A stretch of DNA of 64,000 nucleotides, from the NCBI RefSeq assembly GCF_020181615.1, contig NZ_CP084029.1:4774847-4838846 (forward strand), given 5' to 3'. Below the pieces are notes generated by a model, which was not told the DNA's origin, did not search any database, and saw only the letters and a program-made list of their open reading frames with translations. Numbering within the stretch: the stretch's first letter is position 1; every line of letters begins with the position of its first letter. Source of the stretch: [Mycobacterium] crassicus. GTDB taxonomy: Bacteria; Actinomycetota; Actinomycetes; Mycobacteriales; Mycobacteriaceae. The translations under genes and the position numbers were made by a program. Below, piece by piece: positions 46,253 to 55,152 of the stretch.

Positions 46253-47013
46253 AGCCGGTCCAGAAAGTCGCCGACGGCGGTGTTGAACACCTCGGGCTGA
46301 TCCATGTTGGCGGCGTGCCCGGCGTCGTCGATGACGACCTTGTGGGCATTCGGTATGCGCCGCTGCAGGTAGTCGGCGGGGGCCAGGAACTTGGTGTCCT
46401 GGGCTCCCACCACCACCAGGGCCGGCACCGTGATGTCGCCCAGTGATTCGATCACCCGGGCGTCGTGTTGGGCCATGATGCCGCGGGCGGCACGCGGCAG
46501 TCCCTCGGGGTGGGCGTGGACCGCTTGTCCGGTTTCGGCGGTGATACCCGAAAGGGCTTCACCGCGTTCGAGTTTCGCGGCCTGTCGCTCCACCCAATCG
46601 TTCCACCCGGCGCGGGCTTCGTCGTTGCGGTAGCCCGGCCCGGAGTCGACGAGCAACAGGGCCGCCACCCGCTGCGGGTGAGCGAGGTGGAACGCCAGGG
46701 AAAGGTAGCCGCCCAACGACATTCCGCCGATCACCGCCCGCTGCGCGCCGGCCGCGTCCAGGACGGCGGCCATGTCCTCGACGCTGAGCCGCTCGCTGTA
46801 GTGCGCCATGTCCGCCGGGGCGTCGCTGCTGCCGTGCCCGCGCAGGTCCCACACGATCACCGGCCGATCCGCCGACAGCGCGTCGACGTTGCGGTCCCAC
46901 ATTCCGGCGGTGGCGCCGAAGCCGTGGGTGAGCAGTATCGGGATTCCGGACGCCTGCGGGTTGTGCACCCGGTAGGCCAGCGTGACACCGTCGGGTCGCT
47001 GCAGCCGGTTCAT
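46249..47013 (-). CDS. alpha/beta hydrolase
   Basis: A 254-residue hydrolase. HGFGATAGMWD forms the oxyanion loop, the nucleophile is Ser99 in GGMSLGG, the acid is in VVGAQDTKFL, and the base is His in DDAGHAANMDQP. It is similar to esterases and C-C bond hydrolases of catabolic pathways. The ATG at 47013 overlaps the acyl-CoA dehydrogenase stop (ATGA), which fixes the start. Confidence 0.9.
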   Translation of the reverse strand: MNRLQRPDGVTLAYRVHNPQASGIPILLTHGFGATAGMWDRNVDALSADRPVIVWDLRGHGSSDAPADMAHYSERLSVEDMAAVLDAAGAQRAVIGGMSLGGYLSLAFHLAHPQRVAALLLVDSGPGYRNDEARAGWNDWVERQAAKLERGEALSGITAETGQAVHAHPEGLPRAARGIMAQHDARVIESLGDITVPALVVVGAQDTKFLAPADYLQRRIPNAHKVVIDDAGHAANMDQPEVFNTAVGDFLDRL

Positions 47014-48062
47014 CTCAGCACCGCCGACACCACCGCGGAGCCGGATTGGATGGCCGGGTAGAGCGCGTCGGGTCCGGCCGCCACCAGCGTGTCGCCGAGC
47101 AGGTCGGCCCAGCGGTGATGGCCGCCGCCTTCGGTGCGCCAGGCCCACAGTCGTCGGGTGAGGTATTGCAACGGGTACTCCTTCGTCATACCGATGGCGC
47201 CGTGCGCCTGGTGTGCGGCGCGCGCCGCGAGTTGTGCACCCCGGTCGGCGAGCAGCTTGGCGCAGGCGATCTCGAAGCTCGCCCGGCCACGCTCGACGGC
47301 CGTGACCGCACCGTCGATAGCGGCCGCGACGACGGTGGCCTGTTGGTGGATGGTGACCAGATGCGCCTGCACGGCCTGGAACCGGCCGATCGGGCGGCCG
47401 AACTGCTCGCGTTCGCCGGTGTAACGCAACGTCATTGCGGCCACGGCACTCAACGCACCGCCGATGAGAGCCGCCCGGCCCAGCGCGGTCCGCTCGCAGA
47501 GGTCCTGCTCGGTGACCGGCGCGTCGGCGCGGGCGGTCACCGCCACGCCGTCGAACCGCAGGGTGTCACGGGGCTCGTCGGCGAGGTTGACCCCGCGATC
47601 GCAGCTCGGACCGCCGGCTCCCGGCCCGGGGGCCAGCACCACGACGCCGTCGACCAGCCCGATCAGGTGCTCGGCCCGATGACCCCACGGCACGCCGTGC
47701 ACCGTGCCGAACAGCCGGTCGCCGTCGAGCCGCAGCGATCCGGGCGGCAGCACGGTGCGGACACCTTCGGGCAGCGCCAACCCGGCGGCGGCCAGCAGCC
47801 AGCCCCCGACCAGTCCTGCCTCGGCGAGCGGCACCGGTGCCGCGTGGACGCCGGCGGCCTGCAGCAGCTGGGCCGCGTCCGCCACGCTGCCACCCGATCC
47901 GCCGAGTTCTTCGGGGACTCCGACGTCGAGGAACCCGGTGTGCTGCAACGCTTCCCACAGCGGCCCGATCCATCCGGCGGCTTCGGCCTCGCCGATCGCC
48001 TGCCACCCGCTGTGCTCGGCGAACAGCCGGTCGGCGACGCTGCGCAGCTCGCCGGCGCTCAC
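47010..48062 (-). CDS. acyl-CoA dehydrogenase-family protein (short subunit)
   Basis: A 350-residue FadE-type protein with the C-terminal REQFGRPIGRFQAVQAHL and AHQAHGAIGMTKEYPLQ segments. The middle and N-terminal domains are divergent. At the place where its partner has a catalytic-type Glu in FER, this one has ALGRAAL. It may be the non-catalytic half of an alpha2beta2 enzyme like FadE28-FadE29. The GTG start at 48062 overlaps the preceding stop (GTGA). Confidence 0.88.
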   Translation of the reverse strand: MSAGELRSVADRLFAEHSGWQAIGEAEAAGWIGPLWEALQHTGFLDVGVPEELGGSGGSVADAAQLLQAAGVHAAPVPLAEAGLVGGWLLAAAGLALPEGVRTVLPPGSLRLDGDRLFGTVHGVPWGHRAEHLIGLVDGVVVLAPGPGAGGPSCDRGVNLADEPRDTLRFDGVAVTARADAPVTEQDLCERTALGRAALIGGALSAVAAMTLRYTGEREQFGRPIGRFQAVQAHLVTIHQQATVVAAAIDGAVTAVERGRASFEIACAKLLADRGAQLAARAAHQAHGAIGMTKEYPLQYLTRRLWAWRTEGGGHHRWADLLGDTLVAAGPDALYPAIQSGSAVVSAVLR

Positions 48063-49207
48063 GCCAGCCCCTTGGCGGCCACCGAACGCAGCACCTCGGT
48101 GGTTCCGCCCCGGATGGTGAACGACGGGGCGTCCAGCACGGCGCGGTGCAGCAGCCGCTCGAACAGTGACGGTGGCTGCGCGGGGTCGAGGCTGCACACC
48201 AGTTCCCGGTCCAGCAGCTCCTGCAGCGCCAACACCACGTCCTGTTCGAAGCGGGTGCCCATCTCTTTGATGAGCGCGGCCTCGGCGGCGGGGGTTTCGC
48301 CGGCGTCGATCGCCCGGGCCACCGCTAGTGAGAGTCGGCGCAGCGCCCAGTACTGGGCCGCCTGCTCACCGACCAGCCGGCGTCCGGCCGTGCCGGCGGC
48401 CAGCTCCGGGTGCTCGCGGATGAATTCCTGGACCAGCAGAAAGGTCGAGATCCACCGGTCCGGCCCGCTGCGCTCGAAGGCGAGTTCGCTGGTGTTCTGC
48501 GCCCAGCCCTGGCCGATCTCGCCGATCACCATGTCGTCGAGGACCGCCACGTCGTCGAAGACCACCTGCGCGAAATGGCCGGTGCTGCCGTCCAGGTACG
48601 GGATCGGTTCGACGGTCACGCCGGGGCTGCGCATGTCGATCAGGAACCGGCTGAGGCCCTCGTGCCGGGCGCCGTCCCCGGTGCGGCACAGCGCGATCAT
48701 GTAGTCGGCGTACATCGCGTTGCTGGTCCACACCTTGACGCCGGACACCCGCCAGCCGCCGTCGGTGCGCACGCCCCGGGTTCGCACGGAGGCGAGGTCG
48801 CTGCCGGCGTCCGGCTCGCTCATGCCGATACAGAAGCACAGTTCGCCACGGCAGATCCGCGGGAGCAGCCACTGCTTCTGCTGCTCGGTGCCGTAGCGCA
48901 GCAGCACCGGGGCGATCTGCCGGTCCGCCACCCAGTGCTGTCCGACCGGGGCGCCCCAGCGCAGCAGTTCCTCGACCACGACGAAACGGTCGACGGCGGT
49001 GGCTCCGGGTCCGCCGTAGGCCGCCGGTACCGCCATGCCGACCCAGCCGCGCTCGGCCAGCGCGGCGGAGAACGCCGGATCCACCGGAGCACCCATGCCC
49101 AGACCCGGTTCGAATGTTCCGGCGGGCAGCCGCTGGGCCAGGAAGGCGCGGACCTGCTCGCGCAGGTCCAGTTCCGCCGCGGTGAGTTCGGCAGACGGTA
49201 GGTGCAC
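48059..49207 (-). CDS. acyl-CoA dehydrogenase (catalytic-type subunit)
   Basis: A 382-residue FadE-type protein with FAD-binding segments CIGMSEPDAGSDLASV and KVWTSNAMYADY, and a Glu in LAFERSGPDRW at the site used by isovaleryl-CoA-type dehydrogenases. The C-terminus reads IRGGTTEVLRS, without the medium-chain-type Glu. It is first in a six-gene minus-strand run (dehydrogenase pair, hydrolase, hydratase, TetR, SCO6745-like), most joined by four-base overlaps. It should oxidise an acyl-CoA, possibly with a ring or side chain. Confidence 0.9.
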   Translation of the reverse strand: MHLPSAELTAAELDLREQVRAFLAQRLPAGTFEPGLGMGAPVDPAFSAALAERGWVGMAVPAAYGGPGATAVDRFVVVEELLRWGAPVGQHWVADRQIAPVLLRYGTEQQKQWLLPRICRGELCFCIGMSEPDAGSDLASVRTRGVRTDGGWRVSGVKVWTSNAMYADYMIALCRTGDGARHEGLSRFLIDMRSPGVTVEPIPYLDGSTGHFAQVVFDDVAVLDDMVIGEIGQGWAQNTSELAFERSGPDRWISTFLLVQEFIREHPELAAGTAGRRLVGEQAAQYWALRRLSLAVARAIDAGETPAAEAALIKEMGTRFEQDVVLALQELLDRELVCSLDPAQPPSLFERLLHRAVLDAPSFTIRGGTTEVLRSVAAKGLA

Positions 49208-49229
49208 AACCGGGAGACTAACCCAGTTC

Positions 49230-49245
49230 CTTGTCGTCTAACAAG
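49230..49245. promoter_or_regulatory. putative operator upstream of the acyl-CoA dehydrogenase operon
   Basis: A dyad CTTGT-CGTCTA-ACAAG lies 22 bases upstream of the operon start in the gap 49208-49321, which is otherwise AT-richer than its surroundings. The TetR encoded at the end of this operon is the natural candidate. Arms are only five bases, so support is modest. Confidence 0.4.
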
Positions 49246-49321
49246 AGTCTGTCAAACAATTGCTCGATCAGCCCTGCGGATCGGCGTCATATTTCCGTCA
49301 ACTTTGTGCATCGACAAGAAA

Positions 49322-49903
49322 TCACGCCGGCGCCAGCAGTCGTCGGGCGACGTCGGCGGCCAATTCCACGGTGCCCGCGTCGGGGCCGCCGGCGGAGGTC
49401 AGGGTGCGCCGCACCAGGGCCAGCGGCGCGTCGACGACGGCCAGCAGCACGCGGTCGCGGTCTTGCGCCGGGAAGCGGAGCAGGAAGGCGCCCAGCGCTT
49501 CGTAGGTATGGCGGTCGAGGGCGTCGGCGTCGGCCAGCACCGTCGGCGAGCAGTCGACGCCGACGAAGTCGGAGCGGCTGTAGCGGGCCAGCAGGGCCGC
49601 GGAATCGGAGTTGTCGACGCTCCACTGCAGCAGTTGACGGGCCGCTTCCACACCGACCTCCACCGGGTCGCCGTCGGCCGCGAGCACCGGGAAGAACTCG
49701 TCGTGGAAGCGGTGCAGCGGCGTGAGCCAGGCCGCGGCGAGCAGGTCGCTGCGCCTGGGGAACCGGTGATACACCGACCCGCTGGGCGCCCCGACCGCGT
49801 GGGCGACAGCGGTGGCGGTGGCCGCCCCCGGGCCGCCGGCCAGGATCAGCCGGGTGGCTGCGTTGACGAAGTCGTCCGAGGTGAACTTACCTGGCATCGG
49901 CAT
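49322..49903 (-). CDS. TetR-family regulator
   Basis: A 193-residue protein. The helix-turn-helix lies at about 25-50 (ATAVAHAVGAPSGSVYHRF), with a C-terminal domain with SRSDFVGVDCSPTVLAD. Two in-frame ATGs two codons apart give either MPMPGKF or MPGKF. It is divergent from the SRPBCC-hydrolase pair across a perfect 16-base palindrome located five bases upstream of its start. Confidence 0.88.
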   Translation of the reverse strand: MPMPGKFTSDDFVNAATRLILAGGPGAATATAVAHAVGAPSGSVYHRFPRRSDLLAAAWLTPLHRFHDEFFPVLAADGDPVEVGVEAARQLLQWSVDNSDSAALLARYSRSDFVGVDCSPTVLADADALDRHTYEALGAFLLRFPAQDRDRVLLAVVDAPLALVRRTLTSAGGPDAGTVELAADVARRLLAPA

Positions 49904-49907
49904 GAAA

Positions 49908-49923
49908 TAGAGAGTACTCTCTA
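49908..49923. promoter_or_regulatory. putative TetR operator (16-base perfect palindrome)
   Basis: TAGAGAGTACTCTCTA is a perfect palindrome without spacer, five bases before the tetR start and 38 before the divergent SRPBCC start. It likely binds the adjacent TetR and governs both units. Confidence 0.7.
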
Positions 49924-49961
49924 ACGCAATTAGTGATGTGTCTCTAGATCGGAGGGTGACG

Positions 49962-50468
49962 ATGCGAGTCAACAATGTGCACAGCCGGGTGTTCGCCGTC
50001 GATAGTCTCGAGCAGGTGGGTGCCCTGATCGACAGCCTCGCCACCGCAGACGATCGGCTCTGGCCGCATGAGACCTGGCCGGCGGTGCGGTTCGACCGGC
50101 CACTCGGGGTCGGCGCGAGGGGCGGGCACGGACCGGTCCGCTACGACATCACCGAATACCAGCCGGCCCGGCGGCTGCGCTGCGGCTTCACCAACCCGAC
50201 CGGCCTGCACGGCTATCACGAATGGACCGCCCGGCCGGTGCCCGGCGGCTACGAGCTGCGCCACAGCCTGATCGCGAACACCACCGGATGGACGGTGCTG
50301 AGCTGGCCGTTGATGTGGCGGCCGTTGCATGACGCACTCGTCGAGGACGCCCTCGACAAGGCGGCCGGGCACCTGGGCATTCGCGCCGCCAGGACGTGGT
50401 GGTCCGGCTATGTGCGGGCACTGCGACGCACCGCGAAAGTCCGCCGACGCCCGAAGGTCGGCGTGTGA
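49962..50468 (+). CDS. SRPBCC-family protein
   Basis: A 168-residue START-like protein: HSRVFAVDSLEQVGALID at the start, WPAVRFDRPL, VRYDITEYQPARRLRCGF, and a C-terminal helix DALVEDALDKAAGHLG followed by a basic tail. The ATG at 49962 has GGAGGG six bases upstream, so the eight-codon longer form is rejected. It overlaps the hydrolase gene by four bases and is divergent from tetR. The ligand is unknown. Confidence 0.82.
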   Translation: MRVNNVHSRVFAVDSLEQVGALIDSLATADDRLWPHETWPAVRFDRPLGVGARGGHGPVRYDITEYQPARRLRCGFTNPTGLHGYHEWTARPVPGGYELRHSLIANTTGWTVLSWPLMWRPLHDALVEDALDKAAGHLGIRAARTWWSGYVRALRRTAKVRRRPKVGV

Positions 50469-51343
50469 CGAACTGGTTCGACGGCCACACCGACCTCACC
50501 GTGTGCGGCGGCCCGGTGCGCGTCTACCGCGCCGGCGCCACCGGGGTGCCGCTGCTGCTGTTGCACGGCGCGATGCTCGACACCGCGCAGGGGGTCTGGC
50601 GCCGTGTGGTCCCGGCGCTGGCCGCCGACTACCGGGTGCACGTCATCGACCTGCCCCGCCATGGCGCCAGCCGGCCATGGCGGGGAGTGCTCGACGACGG
50701 CTTCTTCCGGCGCTTTCTCGCCGACCTGCTCGACGCGCTGGAGCTGCCGCAGGTGGTGCTGATCGGGCTCTCGCTGGGCGGGGGCATCGCCACCGGGTTC
50801 GCCCTGGATCATCCGCAGCGGGTACAAGCCCTGGTGGCGATCGGCCCCGGCGGCCTCGACGCCAAGCGCCCGGCGCAGTTCCTGACCTGGCTGGCGATGC
50901 GCACACCCGGCATGTTGCGTGCCGGCAGCTGGTATCTGGCCCGCTTCCCCGATGTCGTTCGCCGGTCGATGATCGCCAATCTGGCTGCCGGAGAACGCAC
51001 CCCGGATTTCGACGCCATCGTCGCCACGGCGGTCGCCGAAGCCGGGGCCAAGTATCGATACCGCGAGAAGGTGCTGGACGACTGGCAGGTCGAAGCCTAC
51101 GGACCGCGATCGATGCGGCTGAATCTGCTGCCCGCGCTGTCCGGCCTGGACGTCCCGACCCTGTGGGTCCGCGGCGCCGACGATCCCCTGGTGGGCGCGG
51201 CGGAACTGGCGGCCGCCCATGCCGCAGCGCCGAATTCCCGCTTGGTCACCCTGGACGACGCCGGGCACATCGTCACCTACGACCAGCCCGATGCGTTCAT
51301 CCGGCTGGTCCGCGAGTTCCTCGCGCAGACCCTGGGCCGCTAG
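50465..51343 (+). CDS. alpha/beta hydrolase
   Basis: A 292-residue hydrolase. LLLHGAMLDTAQGVW forms the oxyanion loop, the nucleophile is Ser103 in IGLSLGGG, the acid is in WVRGADDPLV, and the base is His in DDAGHIVTYDQP. It is of the esterase/C-C hydrolase type. The GTG start at 50465 is set by the overlap with the SRPBCC stop. Its stop overlaps the stop of the opposite acyl-CoA dehydrogenase by four bases. Confidence 0.9.
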   Translation: MTNWFDGHTDLTVCGGPVRVYRAGATGVPLLLLHGAMLDTAQGVWRRVVPALAADYRVHVIDLPRHGASRPWRGVLDDGFFRRFLADLLDALELPQVVLIGLSLGGGIATGFALDHPQRVQALVAIGPGGLDAKRPAQFLTWLAMRTPGMLRAGSWYLARFPDVVRRSMIANLAAGERTPDFDAIVATAVAEAGAKYRYREKVLDDWQVEAYGPRSMRLNLLPALSGLDVPTLWVRGADDPLVGAAELAAAHAAAPNSRLVTLDDAGHIVTYDQPDAFIRLVREFLAQTLGR

Positions 51344-52464
51344 GTCTTCGTCAGCTCCGCATACCGTGCGACGTGGTGATCGGTGGTGCCGAACTCGTAC
51401 TGAATTGCGGTGAGCCGCTTGAAGTAGTGGCCGATCGCCAGTTCCTCGGTCATGCCCATCGCGCCGTGCAGCTGAACCGACTGCTGGCCGATCATCCGGG
51501 CGGCCCGGCCGATGGTGGCCTTGGCCACCGAGACCGCACGCGCACGCGTGGTTTCGTCGGCGTCAAGGTTGAGCATCGCCAGGTAGGCCGCCGCGACGGA
51601 CTGCTCCACTTCCATGTACATGTCCACCATCCGGTGCTGCAGAGCCTGGAAGCTTCCGATCGGTTGGCCGAACTGCTGCCGCTGCTTGCAGTATCCGACG
51701 GTGTCCGCCAGTACCTTCCGCATGCAACCGACGGCTTCGGAGCAGATCGCCGCGGCGCCCTCGTCGCGTGCCCGGGCCACCGACGGCCACGCTCCGCCCT
51801 GCTCGCCGAGCAACGCCGCGGACGGCAGCCGTACATCGTTGAAGACGACGTCGGCCGCGCTGCGGTCATCGATGGTCCGATACGGGTGGGCCTGCACACC
51901 GGCCGAGTCACTGTCGACCAGGAACAGCGAGAGTCCGTCGGTGCCCTCGGTGCGCGCGGTGACCAGTAGGTGTGTGGCCAGGGGAGCGCCCACCACCATG
52001 ATCTTGGAGCCGGTCAGCACCCAGCCGTCACCGTCCCGGCGCGCCAGGCTCGACGCGTCCTGCCAACGCTCACCCGAATCGGGTTCGGCGGCGGCCAGCG
52101 CCACGATGGTGGTTCCGGCGACGATCTGCTCCAGCAGTTCTGTCGCGGCCGGATCGCCGCAGCGTTGCAGCAGGCCCCCGGCGACCACCACGGTGTCGAC
52201 GAAGGGCTCGATCACCAGCGCATGGCCGAGCGCCTCGGTGATGACCATGAGTTCTACTGCGCCGCCGCCGATTCCGCCGACTTCTTCGGGCAGACTCGCA
52301 CCCAGGACACCCAACTCGGATGCCAGGGCGCGCCAGATGTCCGGCTGCCAACCGGCACCGGTCTTGGCCGCCGCCCGGCTGGCATCGAGGTCATAGCGCG
52401 AGGCGAGATACTTGGTGAGCCCGTCACGCAGCATCTGCTGTTCATCGGTCAGGTTGAAGTCCAT
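51340..52464 (-). CDS. acyl-CoA dehydrogenase-family protein (short subunit)
   Basis: A 374-residue FadE-type protein with DFNLTDEQQMLRDGL at the start, LAAAEPDSGERW in the FAD region, and RQQFGQPIGSFQALQHRM with VQLHGAMGMTEELAIG near the end. At the catalytic Glu site of its partner it reads ARDEGAAAICSEAV. It directly follows the 410-residue dehydrogenase with no gap between stop and start, so the two probably form one heteromeric enzyme. Confidence 0.9.
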   Translation of the reverse strand: MDFNLTDEQQMLRDGLTKYLASRYDLDASRAAAKTGAGWQPDIWRALASELGVLGASLPEEVGGIGGGAVELMVITEALGHALVIEPFVDTVVVAGGLLQRCGDPAATELLEQIVAGTTIVALAAAEPDSGERWQDASSLARRDGDGWVLTGSKIMVVGAPLATHLLVTARTEGTDGLSLFLVDSDSAGVQAHPYRTIDDRSAADVVFNDVRLPSAALLGEQGGAWPSVARARDEGAAAICSEAVGCMRKVLADTVGYCKQRQQFGQPIGSFQALQHRMVDMYMEVEQSVAAAYLAMLNLDADETTRARAVSVAKATIGRAARMIGQQSVQLHGAMGMTEELAIGHYFKRLTAIQYEFGTTDHHVARYAELTKT

Positions 52465-53697
52465 TTACAGCCCCAATGCCGCTTTGGCCAGAATGTTGCG
52501 CTGAATCTCGTTGCTGCCGGCGTAGATCGAGCCGGCCCGGTCGTTGAAGTACCGCAGCGGGGCCACCGCCTGCCAAGCCTCACCGGATTGGTATCCGTCG
52601 GCGGGGGGGAGGTAGTCGGCGATCGGGCCCCCGGGTGCGGTGACGTGCGGCTGGTAGATGCGACCACGCGGGCCCGCCGCCTCCAGTGCGAGCTCGGTGA
52701 GTTCCTGGCTGAGCTCGGTGCCCAAGATCTTGAGCATCGACGACGACGCCCCGGGGTTGCGGCCCTCGGCCACCGCGGTCAGTACCCGGTACTCCAGAAC
52801 CTCCAACACTTCGGCACGGATCCGGGCGTCGGCCAGCTTGCGCGTGAAGGCGGCGTCGTCGGCAAGTGGCCCACCCGCCGGCCCGGGCTGGCGCCTCGCG
52901 GCATCGGCGATCTCCTCGGCCATCACCTGCAGGCCGGGCGCCACCGCGCCGCCGCCGCGCTCGAACTCGAGCAGATACTTGGCGACGGTCCAGCCGTCAT
53001 CGATCTCCCCGATCACGTTGGCTTGGGGCACCCGCACTTCGTCGAAGAACACCTGGTTCTGGATCTGTTCGCCGGAGGTCATCACCAGCGGCCGAATCTC
53101 GATTCCGGGTGAGCCCATCTCGATGAGCAGGAAAGTGATGCCCTGCTGCTTGCGCTCCCTGCGCGACGTGCGCACCAGCGCGAAGATCCAGTTCGCTTCG
53201 GCGGCATGGGTGGTCCAGATCTTGCTGCCGGTGCAGACCAGGTCGTCGCCGTCGACGGTGGCGGTCATCGACAGCGCCGCCAGATCCGATCCGGCCTCGG
53301 GCTCGGAGTATCCCTGGCAGAAGAACACCTCGCCGGTGAGTATCCGGGGCAGGAAGTAGTCCTTCTGCGCGTCGGTGCCGTAGGCCACGATCGCGTGCGC
53401 GACCATGCGAATCCCCATCGGGGACAACGACGGAGCGCCGGCCAGGGTGCTCTCGCGGTTGAAGATGTAGTGCTGGGTGAGGGTCCAGTCGCAGCCGCCG
53501 TACTCGACGGGCCACCCGGGCGCCGCCCAGCCGCGCTCGTGCAGAATCGCCTGCCACGCCATGCTGGCCTCGTGGTCGGCGTACACGCTGGTCATCAGCC
53601 GTCCGGCGCGGCGCAGTTCCGGTGTCAGTTTCTCGTCGAGGAACGTCCGGACCTCATCTTGGAATGCACGGTCGGCCTCCGACCAGCCCAGATCCAT
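52465..53697 (-). CDS. acyl-CoA dehydrogenase (catalytic-type subunit)
   Basis: A 410-residue FadE-type protein with FCQGYSEPEAGSDLAAL and SKIWTTHAAEANW for FAD/substrate binding, and Glu in LLEFERGGGAV at the isovaleryl-CoA-dehydrogenase-type position. The terminal motif IYAGSNEIQRNILAKAALGL has Ala where medium-chain enzymes have catalytic Glu. GGGGAG precedes the ATG. It is first in a two-gene unit, divergent from an enoyl-CoA hydratase gene across a strong dyad. Confidence 0.92.
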   Translation of the reverse strand: MDLGWSEADRAFQDEVRTFLDEKLTPELRRAGRLMTSVYADHEASMAWQAILHERGWAAPGWPVEYGGCDWTLTQHYIFNRESTLAGAPSLSPMGIRMVAHAIVAYGTDAQKDYFLPRILTGEVFFCQGYSEPEAGSDLAALSMTATVDGDDLVCTGSKIWTTHAAEANWIFALVRTSRRERKQQGITFLLIEMGSPGIEIRPLVMTSGEQIQNQVFFDEVRVPQANVIGEIDDGWTVAKYLLEFERGGGAVAPGLQVMAEEIADAARRQPGPAGGPLADDAAFTRKLADARIRAEVLEVLEYRVLTAVAEGRNPGASSSMLKILGTELSQELTELALEAAGPRGRIYQPHVTAPGGPIADYLPPADGYQSGEAWQAVAPLRYFNDRAGSIYAGSNEIQRNILAKAALGL

Positions 53698-53717
53698 ATG
53701 TCTCCCCTGCCGTGACG

Positions 53718-53742
53718 GCGGATAGGCGCTCTATCTATCCGC
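53718..53742. promoter_or_regulatory. putative operator between acyl-CoA dehydrogenase and hydratase genes
   Basis: GCGGATAG-GCGCTCTAT-CTATCCGC is a perfect inverted repeat with eight-base arms and a nine-base spacer; the spacer end also repeats CTAT. It is 21 bases upstream of the dehydrogenase start and about 56 before the hydratase ATG. No regulator gene is directly adjacent, so a nearby TetR or a distant one would have to act here. Confidence 0.6.
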
Positions 53743-53798
53743 GCGAGTCTAGCGTCAGTACGGTGACTAGCGACCCCGCCCATGGAAGCGAGTTGAGC

Positions 53799-54653
53799 AT
53801 GTTCACCCAGATCGACTACGCCGTCGCCGACGCGATCGCCACCATCACCCTGCAACGACCCGACAGGCTCAACGCCTTCACCCACACGATGGCCGATGAG
53901 CTGGTGGCCGCATGCGACCTGGCGGAGAACGACGACACGGTGCGCGCCGTGGTGGTCACCGGCAGTGGGCGCGCGTTCTGCGCCGGCGCCGACCTGGACC
54001 CGCAGGCCGCCCAATTCAGCCAGGAGCCCCGGCCGGACCAGGTGTTCGAAGACGGCGTGCCGCGTGACATCGGCGGGGTGGTCTCGCTGCGGTTCGCGGC
54101 GATGCTCAAGCCGACGATCGCAGCCATCAATGGCCCGGCCGTCGGGATCGGGGCGACGATGACCCTGCCCATGGACATCCGGATCGCCTCGGACACCGCC
54201 CGTTTCGGCTTCGTGTTCGTTCGGCGCAACTTGGTGCCCGAAGCCGCGTCGAGCTGGTTTCTGCCCCGGGTGGTCGGCATGTCCAAAGCGATGGAATGGG
54301 TGGTGACGGGCCGGGTGTTCGACGCCCCCGAAGCACACGCCGCCGGCCTGATCTCCGAGGTGATCGCCGACGGCGGTGTTCTGGACGCCGCCTACGTCCT
54401 GGCTCGCGAGATCACCGAGAACGCCTCACCGGTGGCCGTCGCGTCGGCCAAGCAGATGCTGTGGGCCATGTCCGGTGCCGAGAGTCCCTGGGCCGCGCAC
54501 GAACTGGATTCTCGCGTGTTGCACGAACTGGTCGCCTCAACTGATTTCGCCGAGGGTGTCGCGGCGTTTCTGGAGCGACGCAAACCGCAGTTCGGATTGC
54601 GGCCGCGCACTGACCTGCCCGCGGCGATCGCCCGGTGGCCGCGGGGCTCCTGA
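53799..54653 (+). CDS. enoyl-CoA hydratase/isomerase-family protein
   Basis: A 284-residue crotonase-fold protein: TLQRPDRLNAFTHTM at about 17-31, oxyanion motifs RAFCAGADLD and GPAVGIGATMTLPMD, and FVRRNLVPEAASSWFLPR with AMEWVVTG, the pattern of short-chain hydratases in the EchA group. The ATG at 53799 gives the usual N-terminus. A GTG at 53763 lies seven bases after a TAGCGT -10-like element, so a leaderless form 12 codons longer is possible. Confidence 0.87.
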   Translation: MFTQIDYAVADAIATITLQRPDRLNAFTHTMADELVAACDLAENDDTVRAVVVTGSGRAFCAGADLDPQAAQFSQEPRPDQVFEDGVPRDIGGVVSLRFAAMLKPTIAAINGPAVGIGATMTLPMDIRIASDTARFGFVFVRRNLVPEAASSWFLPRVVGMSKAMEWVVTGRVFDAPEAHAAGLISEVIADGGVLDAAYVLAREITENASPVAVASAKQMLWAMSGAESPWAAHELDSRVLHELVASTDFAEGVAAFLERRKPQFGLRPRTDLPAAIARWPRGS

Positions 54654-54657
54654 CCCG

Positions 54658-55152
54658 TCACCGGATCCGGCCGGCGATTCCGTCGACCAACAGGCTGCGT
54701 GCATCGGGGGCGCCGTCGAGGCGGCGGGTGATGCGTTTGACGATCTGCCACTGATCCGGTGCTTCGGGTGAGCGTTGCAGGTGGAAGTAGTTGGCGCCGC
54801 CGCGCGCCACTCGGTACCCGGACTCGTGTTTGACCAGCAGCGTCGAATCACATACGGCCACCGCCTGATCGCCGTGGACGGTGACCACCGCCGGTCCCAG
54901 GAAATGCACACAGCCGCGGTCGATCAGATCCTGATGTCCCCGCGAGCGCACCATCGCCGCGATGTCGGCACGGCCGGCCATGAGCCAGTCCTCGACGTCG
55001 TAGACGCCGTCGGCCTGCCACAGGGCGGCCACCGCTTCGGCGTCGCCGGCATCGACCAGCGGTCCGTAGCTGGCGATCATCCGCTCGATCGCGCGTTCGT
55101 CCTCGATCCGCCGCAGTCGCTGTTCGAGATCGGCCAGCCGGTGGTCGTTCAT
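54658..55152 (-). CDS. SnoaL-like / nuclear-transport-factor-2-fold protein
   Basis: A 164-residue protein: N-terminal helix DLEQRLRRIEDERAIERMIASYG, then LWQADGVYDVEDWLM, VHFLGPAVVTV and WQIVKRITRRLDG, the SnoaL_4 pattern of cyclases, dehydratases and ring hydroxylase beta-like proteins. It overlaps the upstream oxidoreductase gene by four bases. The substrate is unknown. Confidence 0.85.
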   Translation of the reverse strand: MNDHRLADLEQRLRRIEDERAIERMIASYGPLVDAGDAEAVAALWQADGVYDVEDWLMAGRADIAAMVRSRGHQDLIDRGCVHFLGPAVVTVHGDQAVAVCDSTLLVKHESGYRVARGGANYFHLQRSPEAPDQWQIVKRITRRLDGAPDARSLLVDGIAGRIR

